Shown piece after piece: positions 8,886-16,793 of a DNA stretch of 48,074 nucleotides. A program made the translations under genes and the position numbers. Location: NCBI GenBank assembly GCA_016781925.1, contig JADDPH010000103.1, positions 1 to 48,074 of the forward strand, written 5' to 3'. The stretch is from Sphaerobacteraceae bacterium. Its GTDB lineage: Bacteria > Chloroflexota > Chloroflexia > Thermomicrobiales > UBA6265. Each line of letters opens with the position of its first letter. The first letter of the stretch is position 1. The notes beneath the pieces were generated by a model. It was not told the DNA's origin and searched no databases. It saw only the letters and a list, made by a program, of their open reading frames with translations.

Positions 8886-10964
8886 ATGGAGAAGCCTCCC
8901 GCTCAGATCGGCACCGACGTGGCGGATGGCTTCCTCCCCTTGACGGACGCAATGGTGGAGGCTCAGACCGACGCCCAGAGTTTCGCCCGAGGCAGGACCT
9001 ACCACCGCCGCGGACACATCCTTGACCCTACCCTACGCGGTTCCACCCTGCGCGCACGCTGCCGCGGATCAAGTGGTGGGCCCTATGCCGTGCGGGCGAC
9101 GCTGCCCCTAGCCGGCGAAACCGCGCCGCGCGGCCGCGTTCCAGTGACCGGCTCCTGTGAGTGCCCGCGAGGCGGCTTCTGCAAGCACGTCGTGGCGCTC
9201 TTCCTGACCTGGGTCCACACCCCCGAGGTGGTCCAGGTCCGGCCTGAAATCTCCGCGCTGCTGGCGGAGCGGAGCCACGAGGAGTTGGTGGCCCTGATCG
9301 AGCTGATGGTGGAGCGGCAGCCGGACTTCGAGTTGCTAGTAGACCTCCCCCTCCCGACGTCGAGCGGGATCGCGCCGGCGGCACCCGGCACGGCCGCGAA
9401 GCGAACCGTGGACGAGACGGCAATCCGCCGTCAGGTCGTCAAGGTGCTCTCACAGGGAGCCTATGACGGGTACGACTATCGTTGGGACGAGGGCAACGAC
9501 CCCGAGGTCGCCGCGGAGTTGCACGGATTGCGGGAGATCGGCGACCGCTACCTGGACGCCGGCCGCTGGGCTGACGCACAGGCGGTCTACACGGCCATCG
9601 CCGATGAGATTCTGGCCAGCGATGAGGTGATCTACGACGACGTCGCGGCGGTGGTCATCAACTGCGGCACGGGTCTGCTGCGCACCCTGGAAGCCCAAGC
9701 CGACCAGGATCCGAGTGATCGGCTGTCGAGCGGGGACCGCGAGGAACTGCTCCGCACCGTCTACGAGATCTGGCTCATCGACCACTCTAGCGCCGCATCC
9801 TTCGAGTTCGCCTGGCGCGGGCCGACCGGAGGGATCCTGGCCGTCTGGCGCTTGAACGAGGAAGGCAGCCCGCCACTCTCGCTGCCGCTGAGCGACATCC
9901 CCGGCGTCATTCTCCCAGAGGACCTGGGGGCGCCGGACCAAGCGGCATTCGACGTGCCCACGGCGATCACCCGCCACGCCACCGCCGCCGAGAAGACCAT
10001 GGTGGAAGGCTGGCTGCGAGAGCTCCTCGGCCCCCCTGAAGCGGGCGCGGCGCCCGGCTCCGCCCAAGAGAAGCGGGCCGCGATCCAGTTCCTGGCGACG
10101 ATGAGGGCGGAGGAGGGCTTCGGCGACGAGGAGCGGCTGGCAGCCTACCGCGAGGCAGAGCTGTGGACCGACGCGACCGATCTGCTGCTCCAGCTCAACC
10201 GGGTGGACGAGGCCGTCGCGCTCGCCGGACGGAAGATTGCCGAGCCGCACGCGCTCCTCGCGTTTGCCGATCGCCTCCTCGCCCTCGGCGGCGATCGCAT
10301 CCCGCAAGCCCTTGGCCTGGTGGATGGCCGTCTCTGGGAAACCGAGGGCAAAAACCCGGCGCAGGACACGGCCTACCTGACCTGGCTGGCACACCGGTAC
10401 GCCGAGCAGGGGATGGCAAAGGAGGCCCTCGCGACCGAGCTGCGGCGCTTCAAGGTCGTTCCGAGGCTCGCCACGTATCAGGCGGTCCAGAACGCGGCCA
10501 CCATGCCCGGCCAACCGCCGGAGCTTTGGCCAGAAACCCGCTCCAAACTGCTGGCGACGCTCGAAGCGACGAAAGCCCTGAACCTGCTCTTGGAGATCGC
10601 GCTTCAAGAAGGACGCATCGCCGACGCGATTGCCGTCCTGAAGCGGATGGAGGAGGGACGGGAGCGCCCGAGCATGGGCGTCTGGTGGAATATTCCCGAG
10701 TATCAAGCGCGCGTCGCCCAGGCGGCTGAAGCGGAGTACCCTGATGAAGCGATCCGTCTCTACACGCTGCTCGGGGAGCGGGCGATCGAGGGACGTAATC
10801 GGACGCACTATCAGGTCGCGGCCAAGCATCTGGCCAAGGTCAAGCTCCTCCAGGAGCGCCAGGGACGCACCGAGGCGTGGCACTCGTCTATCTCGGACCT
10901 CCGGGAGCGTCACAAACGCCTTCGGGCTCTCAAAGAAGAACTGGACGCCCTGGATCTGCGTTGA
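8886..10964 (+). CDS. SWIM zinc-finger protein (692 aa)
   Basis: A large cytoplasmic protein with an N-terminal SWIM zinc finger: Cys91, Cys93, Cys99 and His101 in CECPRGGFCKH, matching CxCxnCxH. SWIM domains bind DNA or proteins. The region before the finger (residues 20-90) is the usual SWIM-associated beta domain, including RGRTYHRRG. After it come about 550 residues rich in Ala, Glu and Leu that look like stacked helical repeats; helical pairs at about 420-680 resemble TPR-like repeats. No helicase motifs are present, so it is not a SWIM-SNF2 fusion, though such proteins can work with a separate SNF2 helicase. The start is ATG with GGAGGGG upstream. It is convergent with the ABC ATPase gene, separated by only 18 bases. 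Confidence 0.87.
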   Translation: MEKPPAQIGTDVADGFLPLTDAMVEAQTDAQSFARGRTYHRRGHILDPTLRGSTLRARCRGSSGGPYAVRATLPLAGETAPRGRVPVTGSCECPRGGFCKHVVALFLTWVHTPEVVQVRPEISALLAERSHEELVALIELMVERQPDFELLVDLPLPTSSGIAPAAPGTAAKRTVDETAIRRQVVKVLSQGAYDGYDYRWDEGNDPEVAAELHGLREIGDRYLDAGRWADAQAVYTAIADEILASDEVIYDDVAAVVINCGTGLLRTLEAQADQDPSDRLSSGDREELLRTVYEIWLIDHSSAASFEFAWRGPTGGILAVWRLNEEGSPPLSLPLSDIPGVILPEDLGAPDQAAFDVPTAITRHATAAEKTMVEGWLRELLGPPEAGAAPGSAQEKRAAIQFLATMRAEEGFGDEERLAAYREAELWTDATDLLLQLNRVDEAVALAGRKIAEPHALLAFADRLLALGGDRIPQALGLVDGRLWETEGKNPAQDTAYLTWLAHRYAEQGMAKEALATELRRFKVVPRLATYQAVQNAATMPGQPPELWPETRSKLLATLEATKALNLLLEIALQEGRIADAIAVLKRMEEGRERPSMGVWWNIPEYQARVAQAAEAEYPDEAIRLYTLLGERAIEGRNRTHYQVAAKHLAKVKLLQERQGRTEAWHSSISDLRERHKRLRALKEELDALDLR

Positions 10965-10982
10965 GGTCCGGCCGGCGCCCGG

Positions 10983-11789
10983 TCACGGCCTCCCATCGCT
11001 TGAGGAAGAGACCGGTGGCAGCCCGGCCCGTCTAGCCAAGAGGGCCCGCACCTGGGCGGCGATTGCGCCGAAGGCCACCGTGTCGACGACGCTGGGGTCG
11101 CGCGGGCGAGGAAGATCGACCGGGACAATGGCCGCGATGTGGCCCGGACGGGAGGTCATCACCGCCACCCGGTCGGCCAGGAAGACCGCCTCCGGGATGG
11201 CATGGGTGACGAAGAGAACGCTCTTTCGGAATCGGTCCCAGACCCCGAGTAACTCCCGCGCCAGATCCTCCCGCGTCAGGGCGTCCAGGGCCGCGAAGGG
11301 CTCGTCCATCAGCAGGATCGCCGGGTCCTGAAGGAGCGAGCGGGCCAGCGCGACCCTGCCCTGCATCCCCCCCGAAAGCTCCGCCGGCAGCGCCTCTTCG
11401 AAGCCGCGCAGGCCGACCAAATTCAGCAGCTCCGCTGCGCGGACTGCCGCGAGCCGGCGATCCAGGCCCAGCACCTCCGCCGGCAGGAGGACATTCTTGC
11501 GGACGGTCCGCCAGGGGAGCAGCGTGGGCCGTTGAAAGAGGAGCCCCACATCGGGCCGGGGACCCGTCACCGTCACGCCGTCAATGGTGACCCGACCGGC
11601 GCTTGGTGCAGCGAGCCCGGCCACGATCCGCAAGAGGCTGCTTTTGCCGCACCCGCTCGGCCCGACCAGCGTGACAAACTCCCCCTCCGTCACAGCAAGA
11701 TCGACCGCGCGCAGGGCCTCAACCGGCTCACCGCGCCGGGTCCAGTGCGTCTTGCTGACACCATCGATCTCGATCCCCCGACGTGTCAC
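10983..11789 (-). CDS. ABC ATPase, TauB/SsuB type, orphan (268 aa)
   Basis: An ATP-binding subunit of the nitrate/sulfonate/taurine-type importer family. It has Walker A GPSGCGKSS at 43-51, Q-loop Gln86 followed by LLPWRTVRKNV (a hallmark of this family), signature LSGGMQGR at 138-145, Walker B ILLMDEP at 158-164, and the switch His in FVTHAIPEA. All motifs are intact. The start is GTG at 11789, with AGGAGA upstream. No permease or periplasmic binding protein gene lies on either side. The SWIM gene converges on it and an MFS gene diverges from it. Either its partners are elsewhere in the genome or it was left behind by a rearrangement. Confidence 0.9.
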   Translation of the reverse strand: MTRRGIEIDGVSKTHWTRRGEPVEALRAVDLAVTEGEFVTLVGPSGCGKSSLLRIVAGLAAPSAGRVTIDGVTVTGPRPDVGLLFQRPTLLPWRTVRKNVLLPAEVLGLDRRLAAVRAAELLNLVGLRGFEEALPAELSGGMQGRVALARSLLQDPAILLMDEPFAALDALTREDLARELLGVWDRFRKSVLFVTHAIPEAVFLADRVAVMTSRPGHIAAIVPVDLPRPRDPSVVDTVAFGAIAAQVRALLARRAGLPPVSSSSDGRP

Positions 11790-12001
11790 ACCCGGTCTCC
11801 TGCCACAGGACCGCGCCAGACGTCCCTGGGAGCGACGCGCCGCTCCGCAGGGCAGGTACTTGGCCCGTGACCGTCGATGGCACGGGAGGGAACTCTACCG
11901 CCCAGTGCCACGGGCGTGGGCGGCAGCGACCCTTGCCCCTCCCCCATGGTCCAGCAGCCCGCATCATCAGGCCGCCGCACCGCCGGCCACCTCAGGAGGG
12001 C

Positions 12002-12007
12002 TATACT
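12002..12007 (+). promoter_or_regulatory. Putative -10 element of the first MFS gene
   Basis: TATACT lies 49 bases before the favoured GTG start, inside GCTATACTCG. The same ten bases recur at 38027-38036 upstream of the vWA cluster. No good -35 is visible at 16-18 bases, so the call rests on the hexamer and its position. Confidence 0.35.
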
Positions 12008-12055
12008 CGCCCGGTCAGGGGTGCCGGCACAACATGGGCAAGGATTGGCTCGAGC

Positions 12056-13375
12056 GTGGTGGGACAGGTACGCGAGGGGTTGCAAAGTCCAGTCGTGCGC
12101 GGAGCGTTGTTGCTCGCAGTGGCAACAGCGGCGTTCGGAGCGGCGCTGAACGGTCAGCAGACCGTCGTTACCAACTATTTCGAGCATGAGTTAGGTCTCA
12201 AAGGAGCGCAATTCGGCTACATTACCGCGATCCGCGAGGTGCCTGGCTTCCTCCTGATCTTCCTCACGGCGCTCTTCTACCGCCTCTCGCTCCCTACGCT
12301 GACGGCCGGCGCCCTGCTGGTCCTTGCGGTCGGGTATGGCTTTTTTGGGGTGTCGGATTCCTTCTGGACCGTTGTGCCGTGGGTCGTCATCAGCTCCATG
12401 GGCTACCACACTTTTCTCCAGACCCAATACGCGCTCGGGTTGAGCTTGACCAGCGAGGGTCGGTCCGGCCGCATCCTGGGTCGCCTCTCGGCCATCTCCA
12501 ACGGTGGGGCGCTGGTGGCGATGGCCGTCGTCTTCATCACGTTCCACTACGGCTGGGCATCCTATCGTGCCACCTTCGTCGTCGCTGGGCTCCTGGCCCT
12601 GCTGGCAGCGGTGGCCATCGTCCGATTTCCCCACCTGCACAATGGGGAGGTTCAGGCCCAGGCGATGGCCCGGGAGCCGATTGTGTGGCGACGGGAATAC
12701 GGGTTCTACTACGGCCTGAGCCTGCTGGACGGGGCGCGGCAGCAGATCTTCTTCTCGTTCGGGCTCTGGGTGCTGGTCCACCACTTCGGTCTTGGCGTGC
12801 CGACGATCTCGGTGATCCTGCTCGCGGTGACGACCTTGAGCATGCTTGCCGGACCGAAGATCGGGCACCTGATTGACCGCCATGGGGAGCGGCAGATGCT
12901 GGCGGCAGTGAACGTCGCCTACGTCGTCGCACTGGTGGGCTACGCCCTGGTCGACCAGGTGGTCGTGGCCGTGCTCTGTTACGTCATCTATTCGTTTATC
13001 TTCCCGCTCTCCTCGATGGGGGCGGCGATCTATCTGCGGAAGATCGCCCCATCCGCGGATGTCGCGCCGTCGCTGGCCATGGGGCTGACGATGCAGCACG
13101 CGGCGGCGGTCGCGGTTCCCATCGCGACCGGATTCGTCCTCAACTTCGTCGGGTATCAGGTGCCCTTCCTGATCGCCAGCGGCTTCGCCTGCCTGACGTT
13201 CCTGGTCACCCGCCGCTTAGACCCGGTCACGCAGAAATCCGAGCGCCGCCTGCAGGAAGATGCCGCCCGCTCGGCCCCCGTTCCAGCCCTGACCGTGCCG
13301 CCGCCCGTGACTGGGGCGCCGTTGGAGCAAAGGCTGGCCGGCTACGTCGGGGACGCGAGCGCGGCGACGGACTAA
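12056..13375 (+). CDS. MFS transporter (about 439 aa)
   Basis: A major facilitator superfamily permease with about twelve hydrophobic helices. The open frame extends upstream to 11783, but the first 91 residues are Pro/Arg/His-rich, do not look like protein and overlap the divergent ATPase gene. The GTG at 12056 (or 12059), behind AAGGA and just before VREGLQSPVVRG, gives a normal MFS N-terminus. The middle holds TMxxGP-like and DRHGE segments (LSMLAGPKIGHLIDRHGER), consistent with the conserved loop between helices 8 and 9. The C-terminal 50 residues are Pro/Ala-rich and cytoplasmic. The substrate is not predictable. It is followed by a second, different MFS gene about 77 bases later. Confidence 0.85.
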   Translation: MVGQVREGLQSPVVRGALLLAVATAAFGAALNGQQTVVTNYFEHELGLKGAQFGYITAIREVPGFLLIFLTALFYRLSLPTLTAGALLVLAVGYGFFGVSDSFWTVVPWVVISSMGYHTFLQTQYALGLSLTSEGRSGRILGRLSAISNGGALVAMAVVFITFHYGWASYRATFVVAGLLALLAAVAIVRFPHLHNGEVQAQAMAREPIVWRREYGFYYGLSLLDGARQQIFFSFGLWVLVHHFGLGVPTISVILLAVTTLSMLAGPKIGHLIDRHGERQMLAAVNVAYVVALVGYALVDQVVVAVLCYVIYSFIFPLSSMGAAIYLRKIAPSADVAPSLAMGLTMQHAAAVAVPIATGFVLNFVGYQVPFLIASGFACLTFLVTRRLDPVTQKSERRLQEDAARSAPVPALTVPPPVTGAPLEQRLAGYVGDASAATD

Positions 13376-13452
13376 GGGCCCGGGCGGTGGCCGGGGCATA
13401 GGAGGCGGGCCGGCCAGTGTCACGACGCGAGCGGGCAGCGGAAGGACGAACG

Positions 13453-14712
13453 ATGGTCGGCGTGGAGCAGCAGGAACATGGTTCAAGCCGGCTGGAGATC
13501 CTCCGCAACCGGCCGCTCGCCACGCTGATGCTCGGTCACTTCACCATCGACATGTACGCGGGGCTGCTGCCGGTCCTCTACCCGCTCTTGACGCGTCGCT
13601 TCGACCTGGACCTCGGCACGGTCGGTCTCGTCTCCCTCGCCTACACCGGCGTGGCGTCATTCTCGCAGCCGCTCTTCGGCTGGATCGCCGACCGCTATGG
13701 CACGCGCTTCACGGGCCTGACCCTGGCCTGGACGGCCGTCACCTTTGCGACGATCGGCTTCGCGCCCAGCTTTCCGGTCTTGCTGCTTCTGGCGGCCCTG
13801 GCCGGGCTCGGGTCGGGTGCCTTCCACCCCCTCGGGGCGGTCAATGCCAGCGCGGTGATCCCAGAGCGGCAACGCAACACGGGGATGTCGGTCTATGTCA
13901 CCGGCGGCACCCTGGGCGTCGCCCTGGGGCCGCTGGTCGGGGCCATCTTGTTTACAGTCTTCGGAGTTCGGGGCACCGCTCTGATGATCCTCCCTGGTGC
14001 CGGGATCGCCCTCTGGCTCCTGGTGGAGATGCGCCAGGCCGCCCTCCGGATGTCCTCGCGGTCCGGAGCCCCCGGGGCAAATCAGGCCCCGCCCATCCCG
14101 TTCGGTCCACTGGCGGTCGTGGTCGGCGTGATGATGGCCCGGATGTGGACTATCTTCGGGATCCAGGCGTTCATCCCCACCTGGTACGAATCCCTGGGCT
14201 ACGGCGCCTCCTTCTACGGGCCGCTCGCGACTACCGTGATCCTGGCCAGCGCGGTCGGTTCTATCGGGTCCGGGACGCTGGCCGACCGCTTCGGGCGACG
14301 AGCGGTGCTCCTCGGCTCGACGGTCCTGACGGTCCCGACCGTGCTGCTGTTTGCGGCCTTCACGGGCCCGATCGCGTTCGTGACGGGTGCATTGATTGGG
14401 GTGCTGGCCGCCTCCACCGGGCCGCTCCTCCTGGTCATGGCGCAGCAGTTGATGCGCGGCCGGGCGGGGATGGCCTCCGGACTGATCCTGGGTCTGGGAT
14501 TTGTCACCGGGGCGATTGGCGTGCCGGTGATGGGCGCCCTGGCAGACGCGACCAGCATCGAAACGGCGATGCAAGCCCAGACCCTCGTCGTCCTCGCCTC
14601 CCTCGGTCTCGTCTGGCTGCTGCCAACGGAGGACCGCGTCAGGGCCATCGCTGCGAGGCCAGCCCCAGCACCTGTCTCCGTGACGACAGCTCCGTCCCGC
14701 GGTGGCGATTAG
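13453..14712 (+). CDS. MFS transporter, fosmidomycin-resistance (Fsr)-like (about 419 aa)
   Basis: A twelve-helix MFS exporter. The N-terminus LGHFTIDMYAGLLPVLYPLL resembles the GHFxxDxYxGxLPxLxPxL signature of Fsr-type carriers. The loop after helix 2 is GWIADRYGTR, a good motif A, and the second-half copy is GTLADRFGRRAVL. Fsr-like proteins export small antibiotics such as fosmidomycin; the true substrate here is unknown. The start could be GTG 13417 or ATG 13453. I prefer ATG 13453 because GGAAGGA sits six bases upstream. It does not closely resemble the MFS protein just before it, so the pair is probably not a recent duplication. Confidence 0.88.
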   Translation: MVGVEQQEHGSSRLEILRNRPLATLMLGHFTIDMYAGLLPVLYPLLTRRFDLDLGTVGLVSLAYTGVASFSQPLFGWIADRYGTRFTGLTLAWTAVTFATIGFAPSFPVLLLLAALAGLGSGAFHPLGAVNASAVIPERQRNTGMSVYVTGGTLGVALGPLVGAILFTVFGVRGTALMILPGAGIALWLLVEMRQAALRMSSRSGAPGANQAPPIPFGPLAVVVGVMMARMWTIFGIQAFIPTWYESLGYGASFYGPLATTVILASAVGSIGSGTLADRFGRRAVLLGSTVLTVPTVLLFAAFTGPIAFVTGALIGVLAASTGPLLLVMAQQLMRGRAGMASGLILGLGFVTGAIGVPVMGALADATSIETAMQAQTLVVLASLGLVWLLPTEDRVRAIAARPAPAPVSVTTAPSRGGD

Positions 14713-14872
14713 GCTTTCTCAGCAGGTCTCGCGACGCCCAGTCGCACCCGGGCGTACGCTTGCCTCGGCAGACCCAGGGCCAAGCCGAAGAGCAACTCCC
14801 GGACGCCGAATCCACAGGCCGGCATTGGGTCTCGCCATGAGGGATCCAGTCGATTCCTGGTCGCCCGGCCGT

Positions 14873-14888
14873 GTGACGAAATCGTGAC
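14873..14888 (+). promoter_or_regulatory. Second copy of the GTGAC direct repeat
   Basis: GTGACGAAATCGTGAC matches the element at 1479-1494 at 14 of 16 positions, with the same 11-base period between GTGAC half-sites. It lies about 90 bases upstream of the small-protein start, almost the same distance as the first copy has to its gene. TATTCC at 14899-14904 could be the -10. Confidence 0.4.
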
Positions 14889-14978
14889 GTGTCGGCCGTA
14901 TTCCCGCCACATTGGGTCGCTATCTTGAGGGTGCGCAAGGGACGTGGGTCCCAGCCGCGAGCACCAGGAGGCAGCACC

Positions 14979-15170
14979 ATGTACCCCATGCTTCTCTTCC
15001 CAGATATCGCCGCGGCGCGCAACCAGGATCTCCTCGTCGCCACGCAGCAGCATCGCCGCACCGACCTCATCCGTCATGGCCGATCCGTCGAGGCCGCGAT
15101 CCGGGCGACCGCACGTCGGGTCGTCCTACTCCAGGCGATCCGCGGGGTGCCGGAACCAGCGGCCGCATAA
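14979..15170 (+). CDS. Small protein, unknown function (63 aa)
   Basis: A 63-residue basic, helical protein, starting MYPMLLFPDIAAARNQDLL and containing ATQQHRRTDLIRHGRS. The start is supported by AGGAGG, eight to ten bases upstream of ATG 14979, and the gene ends 55 bases before a strong terminator. Short proteins of this general look (an MxPxL start, a helix with AARxxDLL, then a basic helix) occur widely in actinobacteria and related groups with no known function; that comparison is from memory. It has its own control region (direct repeat at 14873) and terminator, so it is probably a genuine, separately expressed gene. Confidence 0.72.
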   Translation: MYPMLLFPDIAAARNQDLLVATQQHRRTDLIRHGRSVEAAIRATARRVVLLQAIRGVPEPAAA

Positions 15171-15224
15171 CCCTGATGACTTTCCCTGATCTCTTCTCCT
15201 CCTCCCTCCTCCCTTCTCCTCCCT

Positions 15225-15260
15225 GCGAACGGCCCCGGGCTTCGGCTCGGGGCCGTTCGC
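15225..15260 (+). terminator. 13-bp hairpin terminator after the small protein gene
   Basis: Arms 15225-15237 and 15248-15260 pair perfectly around a 10-base loop (GGCTTCGGCT). It follows a pyrimidine-only tract at about 15190-15224. It separates the small-protein gene from the methyltransferase gene. Confidence 0.75.
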
Positions 15261-15455
15261 GTTCCGCCCCGTTGGTGCGTATGATCGAGGGGGCGGCCAG
15301 GGGCTGTGCCGTTCACGGCGGGTCATTGACCTCAAGAGGGCTCGGCTAGGCGGGCCGCTTCGCCCCTCGGACGCCGAGGCGGCCGACTACCCAGGCTTGA
15401 CATGGATCCGGGAGCGCCGTTTTGGCAGTTACCGCATTCGACGCGAGGATTTTGC

Positions 15456-16217
15456 ATGGTCGACCACGAGAAGTTCAGCCGGACCGCTCATCGCGGCATT
15501 GCCTTTGCAGCACCCGTATCCGAGGCCAAGGTCGCCGACATCGAGGCGTTGCTCCCACTCCAGCGCGGCACGACTGTCGTGGATGCGGGCTGTGGTCGAG
15601 CCGAGTGGCTGATCCAGTTGGTCGAGCGATACGGCGTCCAGGGCGTCGGCGTGGATCGCTCGGCGGGGGCCATCGCCGAGGCGCGCCAGGAGGTGGATCG
15701 GCGCGTCCGGTCCGGCTCGCTCGACCTTCACGAGCAAGACATCACCGCCTTCGAGGCGCCGCAGGCCGGGTTCGACATCGCGCTCTGTATTGGCTCGACC
15801 CACGCCTTCGGGGGGTATCGAGCGACGCTTCGAACAGTCAAGGGCTGGCTGAAATCGGGCGGGCACGTCGTGATCGGGGAGGGATTCTGGCAGCGAGATC
15901 CGCCGCAAGCCTACCTCGACAGCTTCGGCGGCTCGCGCGACGAACTGACGTCCCACGCCGACAATGTGACAGCGGCGCTGGAGGAGGGACTCATCCCTCT
16001 CTACGCCGCCGTCAGCAGTCCGGATGACTGGGATCGCTACGAGGGCCGGTACGCCCGCAACGTCGAGTTGTACGCCCAGGAGCACCCGGACGACCCTGAC
16101 GCGCCGGCCATGCTCGATCGTATCCGCCGGTGGCGCGACGGGTACCTGCGCTGGGGTCGGGATACGATGGGGTTCGCCCTCTATCTCCACCGCGTGCCGA
16201 ATGACCCCGCATCGTGA
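15456..16217 (+). CDS. SAM-dependent methyltransferase, class I (253 aa)
   Basis: A Rossmann-fold methyltransferase. Motif I is VVDAGCGRAEWL at 41-52, followed by the acidic end of strand 2 in GVGVDRS (Asp67) and a motif-IV-like DIALCIGSTHAFGG. The N-terminus MVDHEKFSRTAHRG and the later GEGFWQRDPP segment resemble uncharacterised small-molecule methyltransferases. The substrate is unknown. The frame is open upstream to 15402, but ATG 15456 has GAGGA seven bases upstream and removes an unlikely leader. The gene stands alone after a terminator. Confidence 0.88.
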   Translation: MVDHEKFSRTAHRGIAFAAPVSEAKVADIEALLPLQRGTTVVDAGCGRAEWLIQLVERYGVQGVGVDRSAGAIAEARQEVDRRVRSGSLDLHEQDITAFEAPQAGFDIALCIGSTHAFGGYRATLRTVKGWLKSGGHVVIGEGFWQRDPPQAYLDSFGGSRDELTSHADNVTAALEEGLIPLYAAVSSPDDWDRYEGRYARNVELYAQEHPDDPDAPAMLDRIRRWRDGYLRWGRDTMGFALYLHRVPNDPAS

Positions 16218-16310
16218 CACGGCATCGCAGTCCGGGCTAGCCCACCCTACGAAACTCCCTTCTTGGGCTACGCAAGGGACCAGGAGATCGATTTGGGTTA
16301 GGACTCAGGT

Positions 16311-16643
16311 GTGCGAGGAACTCCATGGGCTGCCAGAGAGTTCATGGGCCAACCCAGTGGTGCCGATGCGGTCGCTGTCGTGGCACTGATTACCCTGCTC
16401 GCAGTGGTGCTGATCCCGGTCAGCATCGCGTACGACTTCTTGCTGGCTCGACACGTCGCGCCACGACTCGCGCGCCTTCCGATGCGGCTTGCCCTCTTTA
16501 TTCTTCGCATCTGGACCGCTCTGTCAGGATGGGGAGGCGATGCATCGCCCAACTGGGCGACCGTGATCGCCAGGCCGTTGACGTCTCCTAAGGAGAGCAT
16601 TCGCGCCTTCAGCCATGTCGGAACCACGTCCGCGTCGATCTAA
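16311..16643 (+). CDS. Possible small membrane protein (110 aa)
   Basis: A short open frame with one strong hydrophobic segment, AVAVVALITLLAVVLIPVSI, and a second weaker one containing RLALFILRIW. The basic residues between them would place the loop in the cytoplasm. I recognise no family. Starts at GTG 16311 or ATG 16344 are both weakly supported. The tail (from about residue 75) looks less protein-like. It may be real or a chance frame. Confidence 0.35.
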   Translation: MRGTPWAAREFMGQPSGADAVAVVALITLLAVVLIPVSIAYDFLLARHVAPRLARLPMRLALFILRIWTALSGWGGDASPNWATVIARPLTSPKESIRAFSHVGTTSASI

Positions 16644-16793
16644 CGACCGTCTGACAGGAGACGGTACGTCTCTCCGCTGCCGAGGCTCTGGGCGGATCTG
16701 CGGCTGGTAGCTGCGCGCGGACTTCCCTGTCGTTCCGCAGGGTCGGGCCGACGTACCATGCGTGGCCAACTGATGGGGATGGCGACGAAGAGG

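Noticed and set aside
9450-10913. Long antisense frame opposite the SWIM gene
   Set aside because: Long antisense frames are expected in high-GC coding DNA, and the sense frame has a clear SWIM motif and good start.
15397-15425. TTGACA as a promoter for the methyltransferase
   Set aside because: The -35 is perfect, but no acceptable -10 lies 16-18 bases downstream.
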